This document shows, piece after piece, positions 26,361-35,189 of a DNA stretch of 41,231 bases. Within the stretch, counting starts at the first letter, position 1. Every line of letters begins with the position of its first letter. The stretch comes from a virus. The position numbers were made by a program, and so were the translations under genes. Under the pieces are notes generated by a model that ran no database searches, was not told the DNA's origin, and saw nothing but the letters and a program-made list of their open reading frames with translations. The stretch lies in the IMG/VR virus record IMGVR_UViG_3300021963_004898, positions 1 through 41,231 of that record; one strand, 5' to 3'.

Positions 26361-28676
26361 TTAAGCAATGACGCTTTCTCTTAAGAATTTAATAGTAGTA
26401 TTCGAGTTGGTTGGAGTAACTTTAACCACAAGATCACTACCACTAACTTCAGCAGTTACAGTAATTAAACTTGATCCAGAATACATCGTTGCATATTCTG
26501 TAACAACAGCATCCGTACCATTATGAGTGACTATAACTTCTGTCGAATGGACATCTGTAGAGGTCTTAGCTTGAACGATATATTTAGCTGTTCTGTATGT
26601 AGATAAAGCAAATGTGTCTATCGTTTGGTTTGGTGTAGTTGTCGTTAATGATGCACTACCTTCTGTTAACCCAACACCTGTGGCACCAATTGCACCGGTT
26701 GAACCTGAAGCACCTTGTACGCCGCTGGCACCTTGTACACCTGAAGCACCTGTGATACCTGTAGCACCTGAAGCACCTTGAGCACCCGTTGCACCTGAAG
26801 CACCTTGAGCACCCGTTGCACCTGAAGCACCTTGAGCACCCGTTGCACCTGAAGCACCTTGTGTACCTGAGGCACCTGAAAAACCTTGATCTCCATTGTT
26901 ACCTGTTACACCTGAAGCACCTTGTGGGCCACTAGCACCGCTAGCACCTTGTGTACCTTGAGAACCAGTTAAGTTAACTGCCCATGTTCCACCAGTTGCA
27001 CCTGAAGCACCATTGAATGAATCTTTTCTAAATGTAAGAATACCAGTTGCACCAATTGCACCTGTGGCACCATTAAAGCTGATAACAGTACCGCGTTGTA
27101 ATAATGAAGGTGATAAAGCAATAGTAATACTTTGACCAACAGAATAGTCGAAGTAATCATTAGATAGAGTAATAACACCAGTTGCACCATTGTTTTCTAA
27201 TGTTAATCCACCAGTGTATGTTGTGTTGTATGTATCACCAGCTGCACCTGCAGTACCTGTAGCTCCGTTAGTACCTGAAGCACCTTGGATACCTGTAGCA
27301 CCATTTACACCTGATGCTCCGCTTGCACCTTGAATACCTTGAGAACCAGTTGCACCAAATGCACCAGTTGCACCAGCAACTCCATTTGCACCAGTTGCGC
27401 CACTAGCACCTTGGATACCAGAAGCACCTGTGATACCTGACGCACCTGTTACACCAGAAGCACCAGTAATACCTGAAGCACCCTCAGTACCAGAAGCACC
27501 TTGTGTACCTTGAGCACCTGTTACACCTGAAGCACCTTGGATACCTGAAGCACCAGTTGCACCGAATGCACCAGTTGAACCTGTTACACCAGTCGCACCG
27601 CTTGCACCAGTTGCACCACTAGCACCTTGAACACCTGAAGCTCCTTGTACACCAGAAGCACCAATTATACCTGTGGCACCTGAAGCACCTTGTAAACCTG
27701 TTGCACCAACATTACCTGTAGCACCGAATGCACCTGTTGCACCAACTAAACCCGTCGCACCTGTTACACCAGAAGCGCCAGTTGCACCGCTAGCACCTTG
27801 AACTCCAGAAGCACCTGAGGCACCAGTTACACCTTGAGAACCTGTAGCACCAAATGGTCCAGTTGCACCTGCAGTACCTTGTGAGCCTGTAGCACCTCTC
27901 GCACCTGAAGCACCTTGTACACCAACTGCACCGTCTAAGTTAATAGACCAATTAGAACCAGTGGCACCCGTTGCACCTTGGAATGAATCTTTTCTAAATG
28001 TGATAACACCTGTAGCACCGCCAGTACCAGTGTAACTAATAACTGTACCATGTTGATGTGTATTAACATCTAATGCTAAAATAATTGTTTGACCGATTGA
28101 ATAGTCAAGATCAGAGTCTGCAGTATAAACTACACCTGTAGCACCATCAGCTGATAGCTGGAATGTAGTTGTAGATGTTGTATTATATTGGTCACCTGCA
28201 AGACCTGCAGCACCTGTAGAACCTCCAACACCTGTAGCACCAACATTACCTGTTGCACCACTTGCACCTTGAACACCTGAAGCACCTGTTACACCAGAAG
28301 CACCAGTAACACCAGAAGCACCTACTATACCTGTGGCACCTGATGCACCTTGCGCACCTGTAGAACCACTTGCACCTTGAACACCTGTAGCACCATTTGT
28401 ACCCGCTGGACCTGTAGCACCTGAAGCACCTGTTATACCTGAAGCACCCGTTGCTCCTGAAGCACCTTGAACACCTTGAGAACCTGTGGCTCCTGAAATA
28501 CCGGTTGCACCATTAACGCCTGCTGCACCTGTGGCACCGCTAGCACCAGTCGCTCCACCTGAAGCTCCTGTTCCTAACCATACGCCGGTTGACGAAATGA
28601 CATCTATTGGCCCGGTGGCTCCACTGCCTACCGCTATACCATTCTTTGCTACGAATTTTGAATTATTTGTTGCCAC
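26361..28676 (-). CDS. Large modular collagen-like tail fibre
   Basis: A 771-residue paralogue of the preceding fibre. The shared N-terminal block is [20 protein letters not shown] (1-20) with VWLGTGASG to about 40. Gly-X-Y runs (mainly GAT/GAS with GVQ, GIT, GVT) are interrupted by the globular module at 161-252 ([14 protein letters not shown] to NLDGAVG) and again at about 480-572 ([14 protein letters not shown] to AVNLTG). The tip (about 680-771) runs from [20 protein letters not shown] to [10 protein letters not shown], matching the 778-residue fibre's tip. The start is GTG with AAGGAG about nine bases upstream. A late promoter lies 44 bases before it. Confidence 0.87.
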   Translation of the reverse strand: MATNNSKFVAKNGIAVGSGATGPIDVISSTGVWLGTGASGGATGASGATGAAGVNGATGISGATGSQGVQGASGATGASGITGASGATGPAGTNGATGVQGASGSTGAQGASGATGIVGASGVTGASGVTGASGVQGASGATGNVGATGVGGSTGAAGLAGDQYNTTSTTTFQLSADGATGVVYTADSDLDYSIGQTIILALDVNTHQHGTVISYTGTGGATGVITFRKDSFQGATGATGSNWSINLDGAVGVQGASGARGATGSQGTAGATGPFGATGSQGVTGASGASGVQGASGATGASGVTGATGLVGATGAFGATGNVGATGLQGASGATGIIGASGVQGASGVQGASGATGASGATGVTGSTGAFGATGASGIQGASGVTGAQGTQGASGTEGASGITGASGVTGASGITGASGIQGASGATGANGVAGATGAFGATGSQGIQGASGASGVNGATGIQGASGTNGATGTAGAAGDTYNTTYTGGLTLENNGATGVITLSNDYFDYSVGQSITIALSPSLLQRGTVISFNGATGAIGATGILTFRKDSFNGASGATGGTWAVNLTGSQGTQGASGASGPQGASGVTGNNGDQGFSGASGTQGASGATGAQGASGATGAQGASGATGAQGASGATGITGASGVQGASGVQGASGSTGAIGATGVGLTEGSASLTTTTPNQTIDTFALSTYRTAKYIVQAKTSTDVHSTEVIVTHNGTDAVVTEYATMYSGSSLITVTAEVSGSDLVVKVTPTNSNTTIKFLRESVIA
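26764..26860 (-). repeat. 27-base tandem repeat in the collagen stretch
   Basis: Three perfect copies of a 27-base unit (26764-26790, 26791-26817, 26818-26844) followed by a 16-base partial copy. On the minus strand it encodes the nine-residue cycle GASGATGAQ, so length changes keep both reading frame and Gly-X-Y phase. Confidence 0.9.
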
Positions 28677-28719
28677 GGGAAATCTCCTTAAATTTGGTGT
28701 TAGTGCTGGTGCTTATACT

Positions 28720-28727
28720 TATTTATA
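28720..28727 (-). promoter_or_regulatory. T4-type late promoter for the collagen-like fibres
   Basis: Exact TATAAATA on the minus strand in the 68-base gap before the 771-residue fibre gene, 44 bases before its GTG start. Confidence 0.75.
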
Positions 28728-28744
28728 ATAGTTATACTTCATAA

Positions 28745-30766
28745 TTATACTTCAATCATGACTTTTTTGTACTTTAATATGGTTATAGAATTAACAGGTG
28801 TAAACCTTAATTCTATATTACCAGAACCTGTCCACGATATATTTGTTACTAACGTGTTAGGTGAATTACTTGTAGTAGTCGTTGCTGTATACACTCCAGC
28901 ATTTACTTCAGTGAACGCTGATGCAAGTGTAGCACTTAATGCTCCAGAATTTAAACTAATTACTGTAGATACAGGAGCAGAAAGTAATGCTTCTATTACA
29001 TTTGCATTAGATGTGTAGATCGTTAAATCTGTATTATTCCAAAATGATAGTCCGCCATTATTAATATCTGGTGAACTATAGTTATTAGACAGAGGTGAAT
29101 AAAATGATGCAAAACTTCCTAAAGGACTACCTAATCCAGCATACTCTGTTAAGAATACATTTGGAGTATCGATCAATAATCTTAATTCGCTTACAGCGTA
29201 ATCTGATCCTGAAGTTACTTGCATCTCATATTTAACACTTCTGTATATCGATGCATTTATAGTTTCAACAACAACTTCAGCAGTTGATGATGTAGTAAAT
29301 GTTATTGTTTCAGGACCAGCACCAGTAGCACCAGTTAAACCTGTAGCACCTTCTGCTCCAGTAGCACCATCTAATCCTGCAACACCTGATGCTCCTTGTA
29401 AACCTGATGCACCATCTACGCCAGTTGCACCATCTACGCCAGCTGGACCTGTTGCACCATCAACACCAGTTGCACCATCAACACCTGATGCACCATCAAC
29501 ACCTGATGCACCATCTACGCCAGTTGCACCATCTACGCCAGCTGGACCTGTTGCACCATCTGTACCAGTTGCACCATCAACACCTGATGCACCAGTTAAA
29601 CCTGTTGAACCTTGTATACCTACAGCTCCATCGAGGTTGACTTCCCATGATGAATATGTGCCTGTACCAACAGCTCTAACTTTATCGAATGTGAGAGCAT
29701 TAGTACCTGAATCAAACGCTGTTACATTACCATATTGTCTATGAGATCCATCATAAGCTACTACAACGTCTTGACCAATAGAATAATCTAAGTTTGAATC
29801 AACTAAAGTGATAGTTTGTGAACCACTATCTCCTAATGTAAATGTAGTTGTAGATGTTGTGTGGTATCTATCTCCATCTAATCCTGCAACTCCTGATGCG
29901 CCATCTACGCCTGATGCTCCTTGAATTCCAGAAGCTCCTTGGTGACCAGATGCACCATGAACTCCTTGAGAACCTGTAGCCCCTGATGCACCAATAACTC
30001 CACTTGCACCTTGAATACCTGTTGCTCCATCAATGCCTGAGGCTCCTTGTTCACCTTGAGAACCTGTAGCTCCAGCAACACCACTCGCTCCAGTTATACC
30101 ACTAGCACCATCGACACCTGATGCACCTTGAATACCTTGAGAACCAGTGACACCTGATGCACCTTGAGCACCAGCAACACCGCTAGCACCAGTTATACCT
30201 ACTGCACCGTCTAGATTAATTTGCCATGAACTATATGTACCGCCTCCTGAAGCATCAGTCTTTGTAAAGACTAATTCTCCGGTTGCTTGATTATATGAGA
30301 CTACTCGACCATGTTGATGATTAGAACCATCATACGCTAAAATAATTGTTTGTGCTGTTGAATAGTCTAGGTTTAAATCGACAGTGGTTACAGTAACATT
30401 TCCAGACCCACCAATTGTGAATGTGGATGTTGACGTCGTATGATACTTATCACCAGCAGCACCACTTGCACCAGTTACGCCTGATGCTCCATCAGCTCCA
30501 TTAGTACCAGTTGCACCATCTAATCCTGCTGAACCTGATGCACCTTGTACACCGCTTGCACCTTGAGATCCATTTGCACCTGATGCTCCGGTTGCTCCTG
30601 ATAATCCTGCGGAACCTGAGGCTCCTTGAGCACCTGTTGCTCCACTTACACCTGATGCACCAGCAGGACCGGTTGATCCAGTAGCTCCATCATATCCTGT
30701 ACCAGAACCAGTACCTGATAAACCTTGTATCCCGACCGCGGTGACTTCTGCGTAAATATCTGCCAC
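28745..30766 (-). CDS. Large modular collagen-like tail fibre with distinct ends
   Basis: A 673-residue fibre. The N-terminal about 22 residues (MADIYAEVTAVGIQGLSGTG) differ from the other three, so it may attach elsewhere. Gly-X-Y runs with unusually many GVD and GLD triplets surround two globular modules at 105-190 (AGDKYHTTSTSTFT to NLDGAVG) and 298-383 (GDRYHTTSTTTFTL to NLDGAVG). The C-terminal about 190 residues (ETITFTTSSTAEVVVETINA to ILKYKKVMIEV) share the opening and end of the other tips but carry a long insertion in the middle. The start is GTG with AGGAATAAGAA upstream. The preceding stop is 16 bases away. Confidence 0.87.
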   Translation of the reverse strand: MADIYAEVTAVGIQGLSGTGSGTGYDGATGSTGPAGASGVSGATGAQGASGSAGLSGATGASGANGSQGASGVQGASGSAGLDGATGTNGADGASGVTGASGAAGDKYHTTSTSTFTIGGSGNVTVTTVDLNLDYSTAQTIILAYDGSNHQHGRVVSYNQATGELVFTKTDASGGGTYSSWQINLDGAVGITGASGVAGAQGASGVTGSQGIQGASGVDGASGITGASGVAGATGSQGEQGASGIDGATGIQGASGVIGASGATGSQGVHGASGHQGASGIQGASGVDGASGVAGLDGDRYHTTSTTTFTLGDSGSQTITLVDSNLDYSIGQDVVVAYDGSHRQYGNVTAFDSGTNALTFDKVRAVGTGTYSSWEVNLDGAVGIQGSTGLTGASGVDGATGTDGATGPAGVDGATGVDGASGVDGASGVDGATGVDGATGPAGVDGATGVDGASGLQGASGVAGLDGATGAEGATGLTGATGAGPETITFTTSSTAEVVVETINASIYRSVKYEMQVTSGSDYAVSELRLLIDTPNVFLTEYAGLGSPLGSFASFYSPLSNNYSSPDINNGGLSFWNNTDLTIYTSNANVIEALLSAPVSTVISLNSGALSATLASAFTEVNAGVYTATTTTSNSPNTLVTNISWTGSGNIELRFTPVNSITILKYKKVMIEV

Positions 30767-30782
30767 TTCTTATTCCTTTTCC

Positions 30783-31127
30783 TTATGCCGGATCCGGCTT
30801 TGTTATTTGTGGTGTAAAGATGATGGTGCCTTCTGATACCCTTAATCTTTCACCTGTTGGTGATTCTATCTCTATGTCATACATATATCGACCAGGTTTA
30901 ATACTATTTGTTTGTTCATCTGTTAATGATACGCGGACTTGACCACCAGATACTGAATAGATAGTAGCATTAAAGTCTATGTGAGTCCTTGATGCATATG
31001 ATTTTCTAATGTATGAAGTGACTGAGAACCCAGTCAGGTTTAATGGTAATCCATCAGATCCTTTGACTGTGATAACTGCTCCAAACGTGGATCCAGTGTC
31101 GATATAGAAATTTGTTATAGCTGCCAT
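30783..31127 (-). CDS. Small beta-rich structural protein
   Basis: A 114-residue protein likely to be a beta-sandwich: NFYIDTGSTFGAVITVKGSD, LNLTGFSVTSYIRKSY and GQVRVSLTDEQTNSIKPGRY with YDIEIES read as alternating strands. The pattern resembles N-terminal domains of phage baseplate-upper/receptor-binding proteins (BppU-like), where a short domain hangs a fibre on the tail; that is a weak guess. It directly precedes the 673-residue fibre gene, which has a different attachment end, so it could be its adaptor. A TATAAATA lies only six bases before the ATG and there is no ribosome binding site. Confidence 0.72.
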   Translation of the reverse strand: MAAITNFYIDTGSTFGAVITVKGSDGLPLNLTGFSVTSYIRKSYASRTHIDFNATIYSVSGGQVRVSLTDEQTNSIKPGRYMYDIEIESPTGERLRVSEGTIIFTPQITKPDPA

Positions 31128-31133
31128 ATCTAT

Positions 31134-31141
31134 TATTTATA
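31134..31141 (-). promoter_or_regulatory. TATAAATA octamer six bases before a start codon
   Basis: Exact T4 late-promoter octamer on the minus strand ending six bases before the ATG at 31127. If it is a real promoter, transcription would start at or next to the ATG, giving an essentially leaderless message; no Shine-Dalgarno sequence is visible in between. It could also be a chance match in AT-rich DNA. Confidence 0.5.
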
Positions 31142-31162
31142 ATAAGATTAAGTTAGGTTCTA

Positions 31163-31187
31163 TAGACCAGTGTATAAAAAAGGTCTA
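31163..31187. other. Short inverted repeat in the 75-base gap
   Basis: TAGACC at 31163-31168 and GGTCTA at 31182-31187 are perfect inverted arms separated by 13 bases. The A/T-run lies in the loop rather than after the stem, so it is not a standard intrinsic terminator; it may be a weak hairpin after the enzyme operon. Confidence 0.35.
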
Positions 31188-31202
31188 CTGGGACAACAAG
31201 TC

Positions 31203-31607
31203 TTAAACATCTATCATAAACTCCTTTATAAAATACTTCTTGACATCAGGAACCATTCCTTTAGTTTGATCAAACTTCCATCCGCCTATATAACTTAATA
31301 TTTGATTATATGTGATAATGTCTTCATCATGTGTTACGAAATATGGGTCATTGCCAAATAGTAAATCTATATCATTTAAGTAGTCTACAGGATTTCCTCC
31401 AAACTCTTCAGAAAGCCATCTAGCATAACATATAGCAACCATATAACTTTTAGATGGATAGATCCAACCAATGTCTTTTTCGGTAAAATACCGAACAGCA
31501 TCTGTCACTACATTATCAGTGATCTCTATATTCTTATCATTTAAGTCATCATCATGGACAATGTTTAGTCTATGATAGAGCTCTTGTCTTATCTTCCAAT
31601 CTTCCAT
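31203..31607 (-). CDS. Unknown protein at the end of the radical-SAM operon
   Basis: A 134-residue protein if begun at the ATG at 31607 (MEDWKIRQELYHRLN); a TTG at 31622 with AAAGGA just upstream is an alternative that adds five residues. It is acidic (NIVHDDDLNDKNIEITDN), has a hydrophobic/aromatic segment SYMVAICYARWLSEEFGG, and ends VPDVKKYFIKEFMIDV. No catalytic motif or cysteine pair is visible. Its 5' end overlaps the 3' end of the radical-SAM gene upstream, so the two are probably made together; a small partner or substrate-presenting protein is one possibility, but I do not recognise the family. Confidence 0.72.
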   Translation of the reverse strand: MEDWKIRQELYHRLNIVHDDDLNDKNIEITDNVVTDAVRYFTEKDIGWIYPSKSYMVAICYARWLSEEFGGNPVDYLNDIDLLFGNDPYFVTHDEDIITYNQILSYIGGWKFDQTKGMVPDVKKYFIKEFMIDV

Positions 31608-32508
31608 GTTTGTACCAATCAATTAGTCCTTTATACCCATTACATCCATTATCCAAATCTTTAACATATCGATAATGTTCTGTTAAACACGTGCCATAAT
31701 AATCACATGACTTACATACATTACTTACGTTCTTGTTAGGTTCATTTAATGCCCATTCTTTATACTCTTGTATTGAGTCTAAAGACTTAAAATATTCTTT
31801 ATCATTTAGGTCAAACTCAAGGACTGCAAATTGTCCAGTTGGAGTAATATATACATGATCATTACTAAATGCATTACGAGACCCATCTAGAGTAGCTTGG
31901 ATGTTCTTTTCATTGACAAACTCAAACCTGATTTGTATGTCACTATCAATCCATTTTTGCACAAACAATTCAAAGTCTTTATGACTGACCGAGTCACAGT
32001 TTGCTTGGTTTATGCTGTATGGTTTTATCTCTACAGAACTTAAATTGCTTAATAAGTTTAATTGAGATATCATCTCTCTTATATCTTTATTTATTAACTT
32101 TTTACTAGCTAATATTAATATAGAGAATGGTTTATTGAGCGCAAACATATTATCCCATACACGATCATGCTGTTCTCTACAATCAAAGTCATAGCTAACA
32201 GATACGTATAAATCTGGGTTGGTTATAACTGTATTGACCATACTTAGATTAGTGATTATGTTTATGTCATCAATGCCTCGCGACTTAACTATGTCGCATA
32301 ACTCTTCTACATAATCTTCAGGTAGTAATCCTATCTCACCACCATATAAGTCAATACCATGGATCTCATCGACAGATAACACTTCATCAAGTCTATTAGC
32401 CAATACATTTAAGTCTAATAGTGTTTTATCATTTAGTTGTTCTTTTGTTAAGTAACAGAAGTCACATCTAAAGTTACAATAATACCACGGATTAATTGAT
32501 ATAATCAT
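31570..32508 (-). CDS. Radical-SAM protein with short auxiliary Cys cluster (C)
   Basis: A 312-residue radical-SAM enzyme. The 4Fe-4S motif CNFRCDFC is at C11, C15 and C18, directly after a MIISINPWYY strand; DLYGGEIGLLP (about 54-64) supplies the GGE motif that contacts SAM. The C-terminal VCKSCDYYGTCLTEHYRYVK with a later DNGC looks like a reduced SPASM/twitch segment that could hold one auxiliary cluster. Such enzymes often modify peptides or small proteins. The ATG has a GAGAGAA just upstream and lies within the end of the previous radical-SAM gene (17-base overlap). Confidence 0.87.
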   Translation of the reverse strand: MIISINPWYYCNFRCDFCYLTKEQLNDKTLLDLNVLANRLDEVLSVDEIHGIDLYGGEIGLLPEDYVEELCDIVKSRGIDDINIITNLSMVNTVITNPDLYVSVSYDFDCREQHDRVWDNMFALNKPFSILILASKKLINKDIREMISQLNLLSNLSSVEIKPYSINQANCDSVSHKDFELFVQKWIDSDIQIRFEFVNEKNIQATLDGSRNAFSNDHVYITPTGQFAVLEFDLNDKEYFKSLDSIQEYKEWALNEPNKNVSNVCKSCDYYGTCLTEHYRYVKDLDNGCNGYKGLIDWYKHGRLEDKTRALS

Positions 32509-33565
32509 ATTCTCTCTGATATGGAGTAGATTCTAACTCTAATCCATTAGCTTTGATTATATCAGGAGCAAGTTGCTTCATCTTATAGCAATGCTCTTCA
32601 ACTAAGTTATGATTCTTAAGGTCTGCGATAGTCTTCTTACACCCATTACATATATCAAACATAGGACAAATATAACATGATTGTTTTAAACTTTGCAGTT
32701 CATGTTGAAACTTAATAGGATGTATCTTTTCACCAGTCATTTCTTTATTAAAGTCTATTGGATATTGTCTATCATCTCCAAATGCACCACAAGAGTAGTA
32801 GTCTCCAGATGGTTGCAAAGTCCTAATATTACTATCACAGTCTCTATTCTGAGGGCATGTAGTACCTTCACCACGAAGGCGTTTAACCATCTGTTTAGTA
32901 TTATATTCCCATTCTGTTAAGCCTCTTTTCCATATCTCAACATATATCTCATACATATCTGCTAATAAGTATGGCTTACCTTCCTGACCCATGATTATGT
33001 TCTTGAACTTGACCGGCGGGCCTGATGAAAATGCATAGTTAAGTTTACACTCCACACCCATCTTCTTAGCTAACTCGACGTTTTTTATAGCATCGTGTTC
33101 ATTTTCTTCAGTGATGACTGAAATAAAATCTGGTCGATATCCACAATATTCAAGCATTGAGTTTGAAACGTTCCAAAAGTCTTCTTCACTAAATTCAGAT
33201 AAATCTCCTTTGAGTCTTCCACCACCATATTGAAATGATGTGGTTACTCCAACTCTAGGATGATTGAATAGTTTTTTCCATCTGTCAGGATTTTTGTAGA
33301 ATGGCCAAAGATTTGTTGTCAATGATATAGTTGCTTGAGAATGAATTTCGTTAAGGTGATTAATTATTTTCCAATAATAATCAGGATCCATCATTAGCGG
33401 ATCTCCACCATTAACTATAATAGTATTTGTTTCTGGAAATCTTTTTAGAAAGTCAAAGATGTATTGATGATCAAGCTCAGCAGTTTTGTCTTCAGTAATA
33501 TGTGTACTTGAACAAAACGTACACTTGAAATTACATTTTTCAGTTGGTTTAATTATTAATTCCAT
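32492..33565 (-). CDS. Radical-SAM/SPASM protein (B)
   Basis: A 357-residue radical-SAM enzyme with CNFKCTFC at C11, C15 and C18, then IIVNGGDPLMMDPDYYW (the GGD/GGE SAM-contact motif). The C-terminal third carries a SPASM-like set of cysteines: GTTCPQNRDCDSN, DYYSCGAFG, then CYICPMFDICNGCKKT and a last EEHCYKMK. This is the arrangement expected for two auxiliary 4Fe-4S clusters in peptide-modifying enzymes such as anaerobic sulfatase-maturating enzymes and sactipeptide synthases. It starts at ATG 33565, overlapping the upstream radical-SAM gene by ten bases. The substrate is not known. Confidence 0.9.
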   Translation of the reverse strand: MELIIKPTEKCNFKCTFCSSTHITEDKTAELDHQYIFDFLKRFPETNTIIVNGGDPLMMDPDYYWKIINHLNEIHSQATISLTTNLWPFYKNPDRWKKLFNHPRVGVTTSFQYGGGRLKGDLSEFSEEDFWNVSNSMLEYCGYRPDFISVITEENEHDAIKNVELAKKMGVECKLNYAFSSGPPVKFKNIIMGQEGKPYLLADMYEIYVEIWKRGLTEWEYNTKQMVKRLRGEGTTCPQNRDCDSNIRTLQPSGDYYSCGAFGDDRQYPIDFNKEMTGEKIHPIKFQHELQSLKQSCYICPMFDICNGCKKTIADLKNHNLVEEHCYKMKQLAPDIIKANGLELESTPYQREYDYIN

Positions 33566-34557
33566 TTATTATCCACATAATCATATACCTGTTTTAACCA
33601 ACACTCATCTTGTGTTCTAGCGTCTTTAATGTGATTGCTTAAAAAACATCCTAATGAACATCGATTAAAGTGTTCACACTCTAAACATTTATAATCGTCA
33701 AACCATTGTTGTTCTAAAGTTTTCTTAGAAGGTATAAGTTTAATTGGTATAACGTCTTTTAGTAGTATATCGCATCTACCAAAATCTGAATTAGGCATGA
33801 TTGTATATGTATCCATGCATGACATGCTTCTTTTGATGGTCGATTCTAAATCTTTAAATGGATTACAATTAGGCCTATTGTTATACATATGAATCATAAA
33901 GTCTCTAAGCTCAACGTCTTTAGGTATCAATATATCCATATGTTTTTCTGGAGTATAGTAGTCAAAATATATACTGAAATTGTCGTATAGATAATCAAAG
34001 AATGGAACGTTATCATCAATAAATCTAGTTATATTCTGCTTTGTCATAATAACATTTACAGATTTGATATATCGCCTAAATGTTTTCACGTTTCTTTTAA
34101 ACACTTCAAAAGTGTCAACGTTAAATCTTCCAGACGGGTCATAACTTGTGTACAAACTTGTCTTTGATTTTGCTAAGAATTTCTTAACTCTATCAACTTT
34201 TGTAAATATGAAATTTGTTGTGAACTGAACACTCACTTCAATATTATTATCTGAGCAATATTCTCTAATAGAATTTACTAGTATTAAATAGTCATCATAT
34301 ACTGAGTCTGGCAATTTATCAGAAAATACTTCCCCACCCATTATATTGATAGTGAATGTAGTTTTACCTCTGGTTTGTAATTCAGCAATTGCTAGTTTGA
34401 TAGGTTCAAGTTTTTCTTTGATTGTGTCCACACCTACCATACTTGTGTGGTCTTGATTACAGAATAAACAAGATATATCACAAAACTCAAATAAAGTTAC
34501 AATGATTTCACCAGTTTCGGTCCGTTTTATATTACTAATTACTTTTTCAGCAATCAT
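33556..34557 (-). CDS. Radical-SAM/SPASM protein (A)
   Basis: A 333-residue radical-SAM enzyme. The start is taken as the ATG at 34557, whose ATGA overlaps the TGA of the oxygenase gene upstream; a TTG 12 bases earlier is less likely. The cluster motif CDISCLFC lies at C26, C30 and C33 and is followed by NIMGGEVFSD (the GGE motif). The C-terminal part holds CLECEHFNRCSLGCFLSNHI and a final DECW, plus earlier SCMDTYTIMPNSDFGRCD, giving a SPASM-like set. It is one of three consecutive radical-SAM genes differing greatly in sequence, so they probably act on different sites or substrates rather than being simple duplicates. Confidence 0.88.
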   Translation of the reverse strand: MIAEKVISNIKRTETGEIIVTLFEFCDISCLFCNQDHTSMVGVDTIKEKLEPIKLAIAELQTRGKTTFTINIMGGEVFSDKLPDSVYDDYLILVNSIREYCSDNNIEVSVQFTTNFIFTKVDRVKKFLAKSKTSLYTSYDPSGRFNVDTFEVFKRNVKTFRRYIKSVNVIMTKQNITRFIDDNVPFFDYLYDNFSIYFDYYTPEKHMDILIPKDVELRDFMIHMYNNRPNCNPFKDLESTIKRSMSCMDTYTIMPNSDFGRCDILLKDVIPIKLIPSKKTLEQQWFDDYKCLECEHFNRCSLGCFLSNHIKDARTQDECWLKQVYDYVDNKWN

Positions 34558-35189
34558 TTTATTTTCCAATTATAAGAGAAAGCAAACGTATATCTATTTT
34601 TCTCTTTCTTCATTCCTTCAACTTTATGCATGAATAAAGGATTATCATTATTAATAATTATCATTGTTGCTGTATTCGGAAGTACTTTAGTTGTATATAC
34701 GTCTTTGTCAAATAGTTTTTTTGTTACAGTTAAACTACCTCCCCATTCTTCTTTCCATTCTTCGTCTGCAAGATAGCATAACACAAGAGTATTTGTTCCA
34801 TCTATGACATCTTGATGAAAATCATCATCTTCAGCACCATTCCATAAATTTATTGCTGAAATTTCATGTATAGGCCTGTTTATACGTAGAAAATCAAAAA
34901 TAGATGAGCATATTAAATCATTTGCCAGGACTCTTAATGAGTATGGACTATTTTGTAAGTTTAATTTATTGGCTTGATATTCGTATTCTTGATGAGCATC
35001 ATGACCTTGAATATCCACTGGTTGTCCCTCTATGTACCAATCAGGAACAGTTTGAAATACAGATTTGCTCTTAATCCAATTTGTAGTATATATTTCAGCC
35101 CAAAAGAAAAGAAGTAAATCTTCTGGTATTTTTGTAATTATAAAACCTTTTTCATAATAATCAAATCCAAGATTTGCTGATTTCATCAT
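34554..35189 (-). CDS. 2OG/Fe(II) oxygenase, prolyl-hydroxylase type (2)
   Basis: Probable 2-oxoglutarate- and iron-dependent hydroxylase. Numbering from the ATG at 35189 (211 residues; a second ATG follows at 35186, and an in-frame TTG at 35201 is less likely), the iron ligands appear as DDFHQDV (H125, D127) and FMHKVEG (H188), with R199 in KNRYTFAFSYNW as the 2OG carboxylate anchor. The strands between (NTLVLCYLADEEW, WGGSLTV, TATMIIINNDNPL) follow the jelly-roll of the P4H-like family. These enzymes hydroxylate Pro, Lys, Asn, Asp or His in proteins. The gene overlaps the paralogous oxygenase upstream and couples to a radical-SAM gene downstream. Confidence 0.83.
   Translation of the reverse strand: MMKSANLGFDYYEKGFIITKIPEDLLLFFWAEIYTTNWIKSKSVFQTVPDWYIEGQPVDIQGHDAHQEYEYQANKLNLQNSPYSLRVLANDLICSSIFDFLRINRPIHEISAINLWNGAEDDDFHQDVIDGTNTLVLCYLADEEWKEEWGGSLTVTKKLFDKDVYTTKVLPNTATMIIINNDNPLFMHKVEGMKKEKNRYTFAFSYNWKIK

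Noticed and set aside
24300-30700. Repeats resembling CRISPR-like or satellite arrays
   Set aside because: Periodicity is nine bases with gradual drift, always in frame with Gly-X-Y coding on the minus strand and without spacers; it is coding low complexity.
31163-31187. Intrinsic terminator after the radical-SAM block
   Set aside because: The inverted repeat has its T/A-run in the loop, not after the stem, and both flanking genes share one direction.
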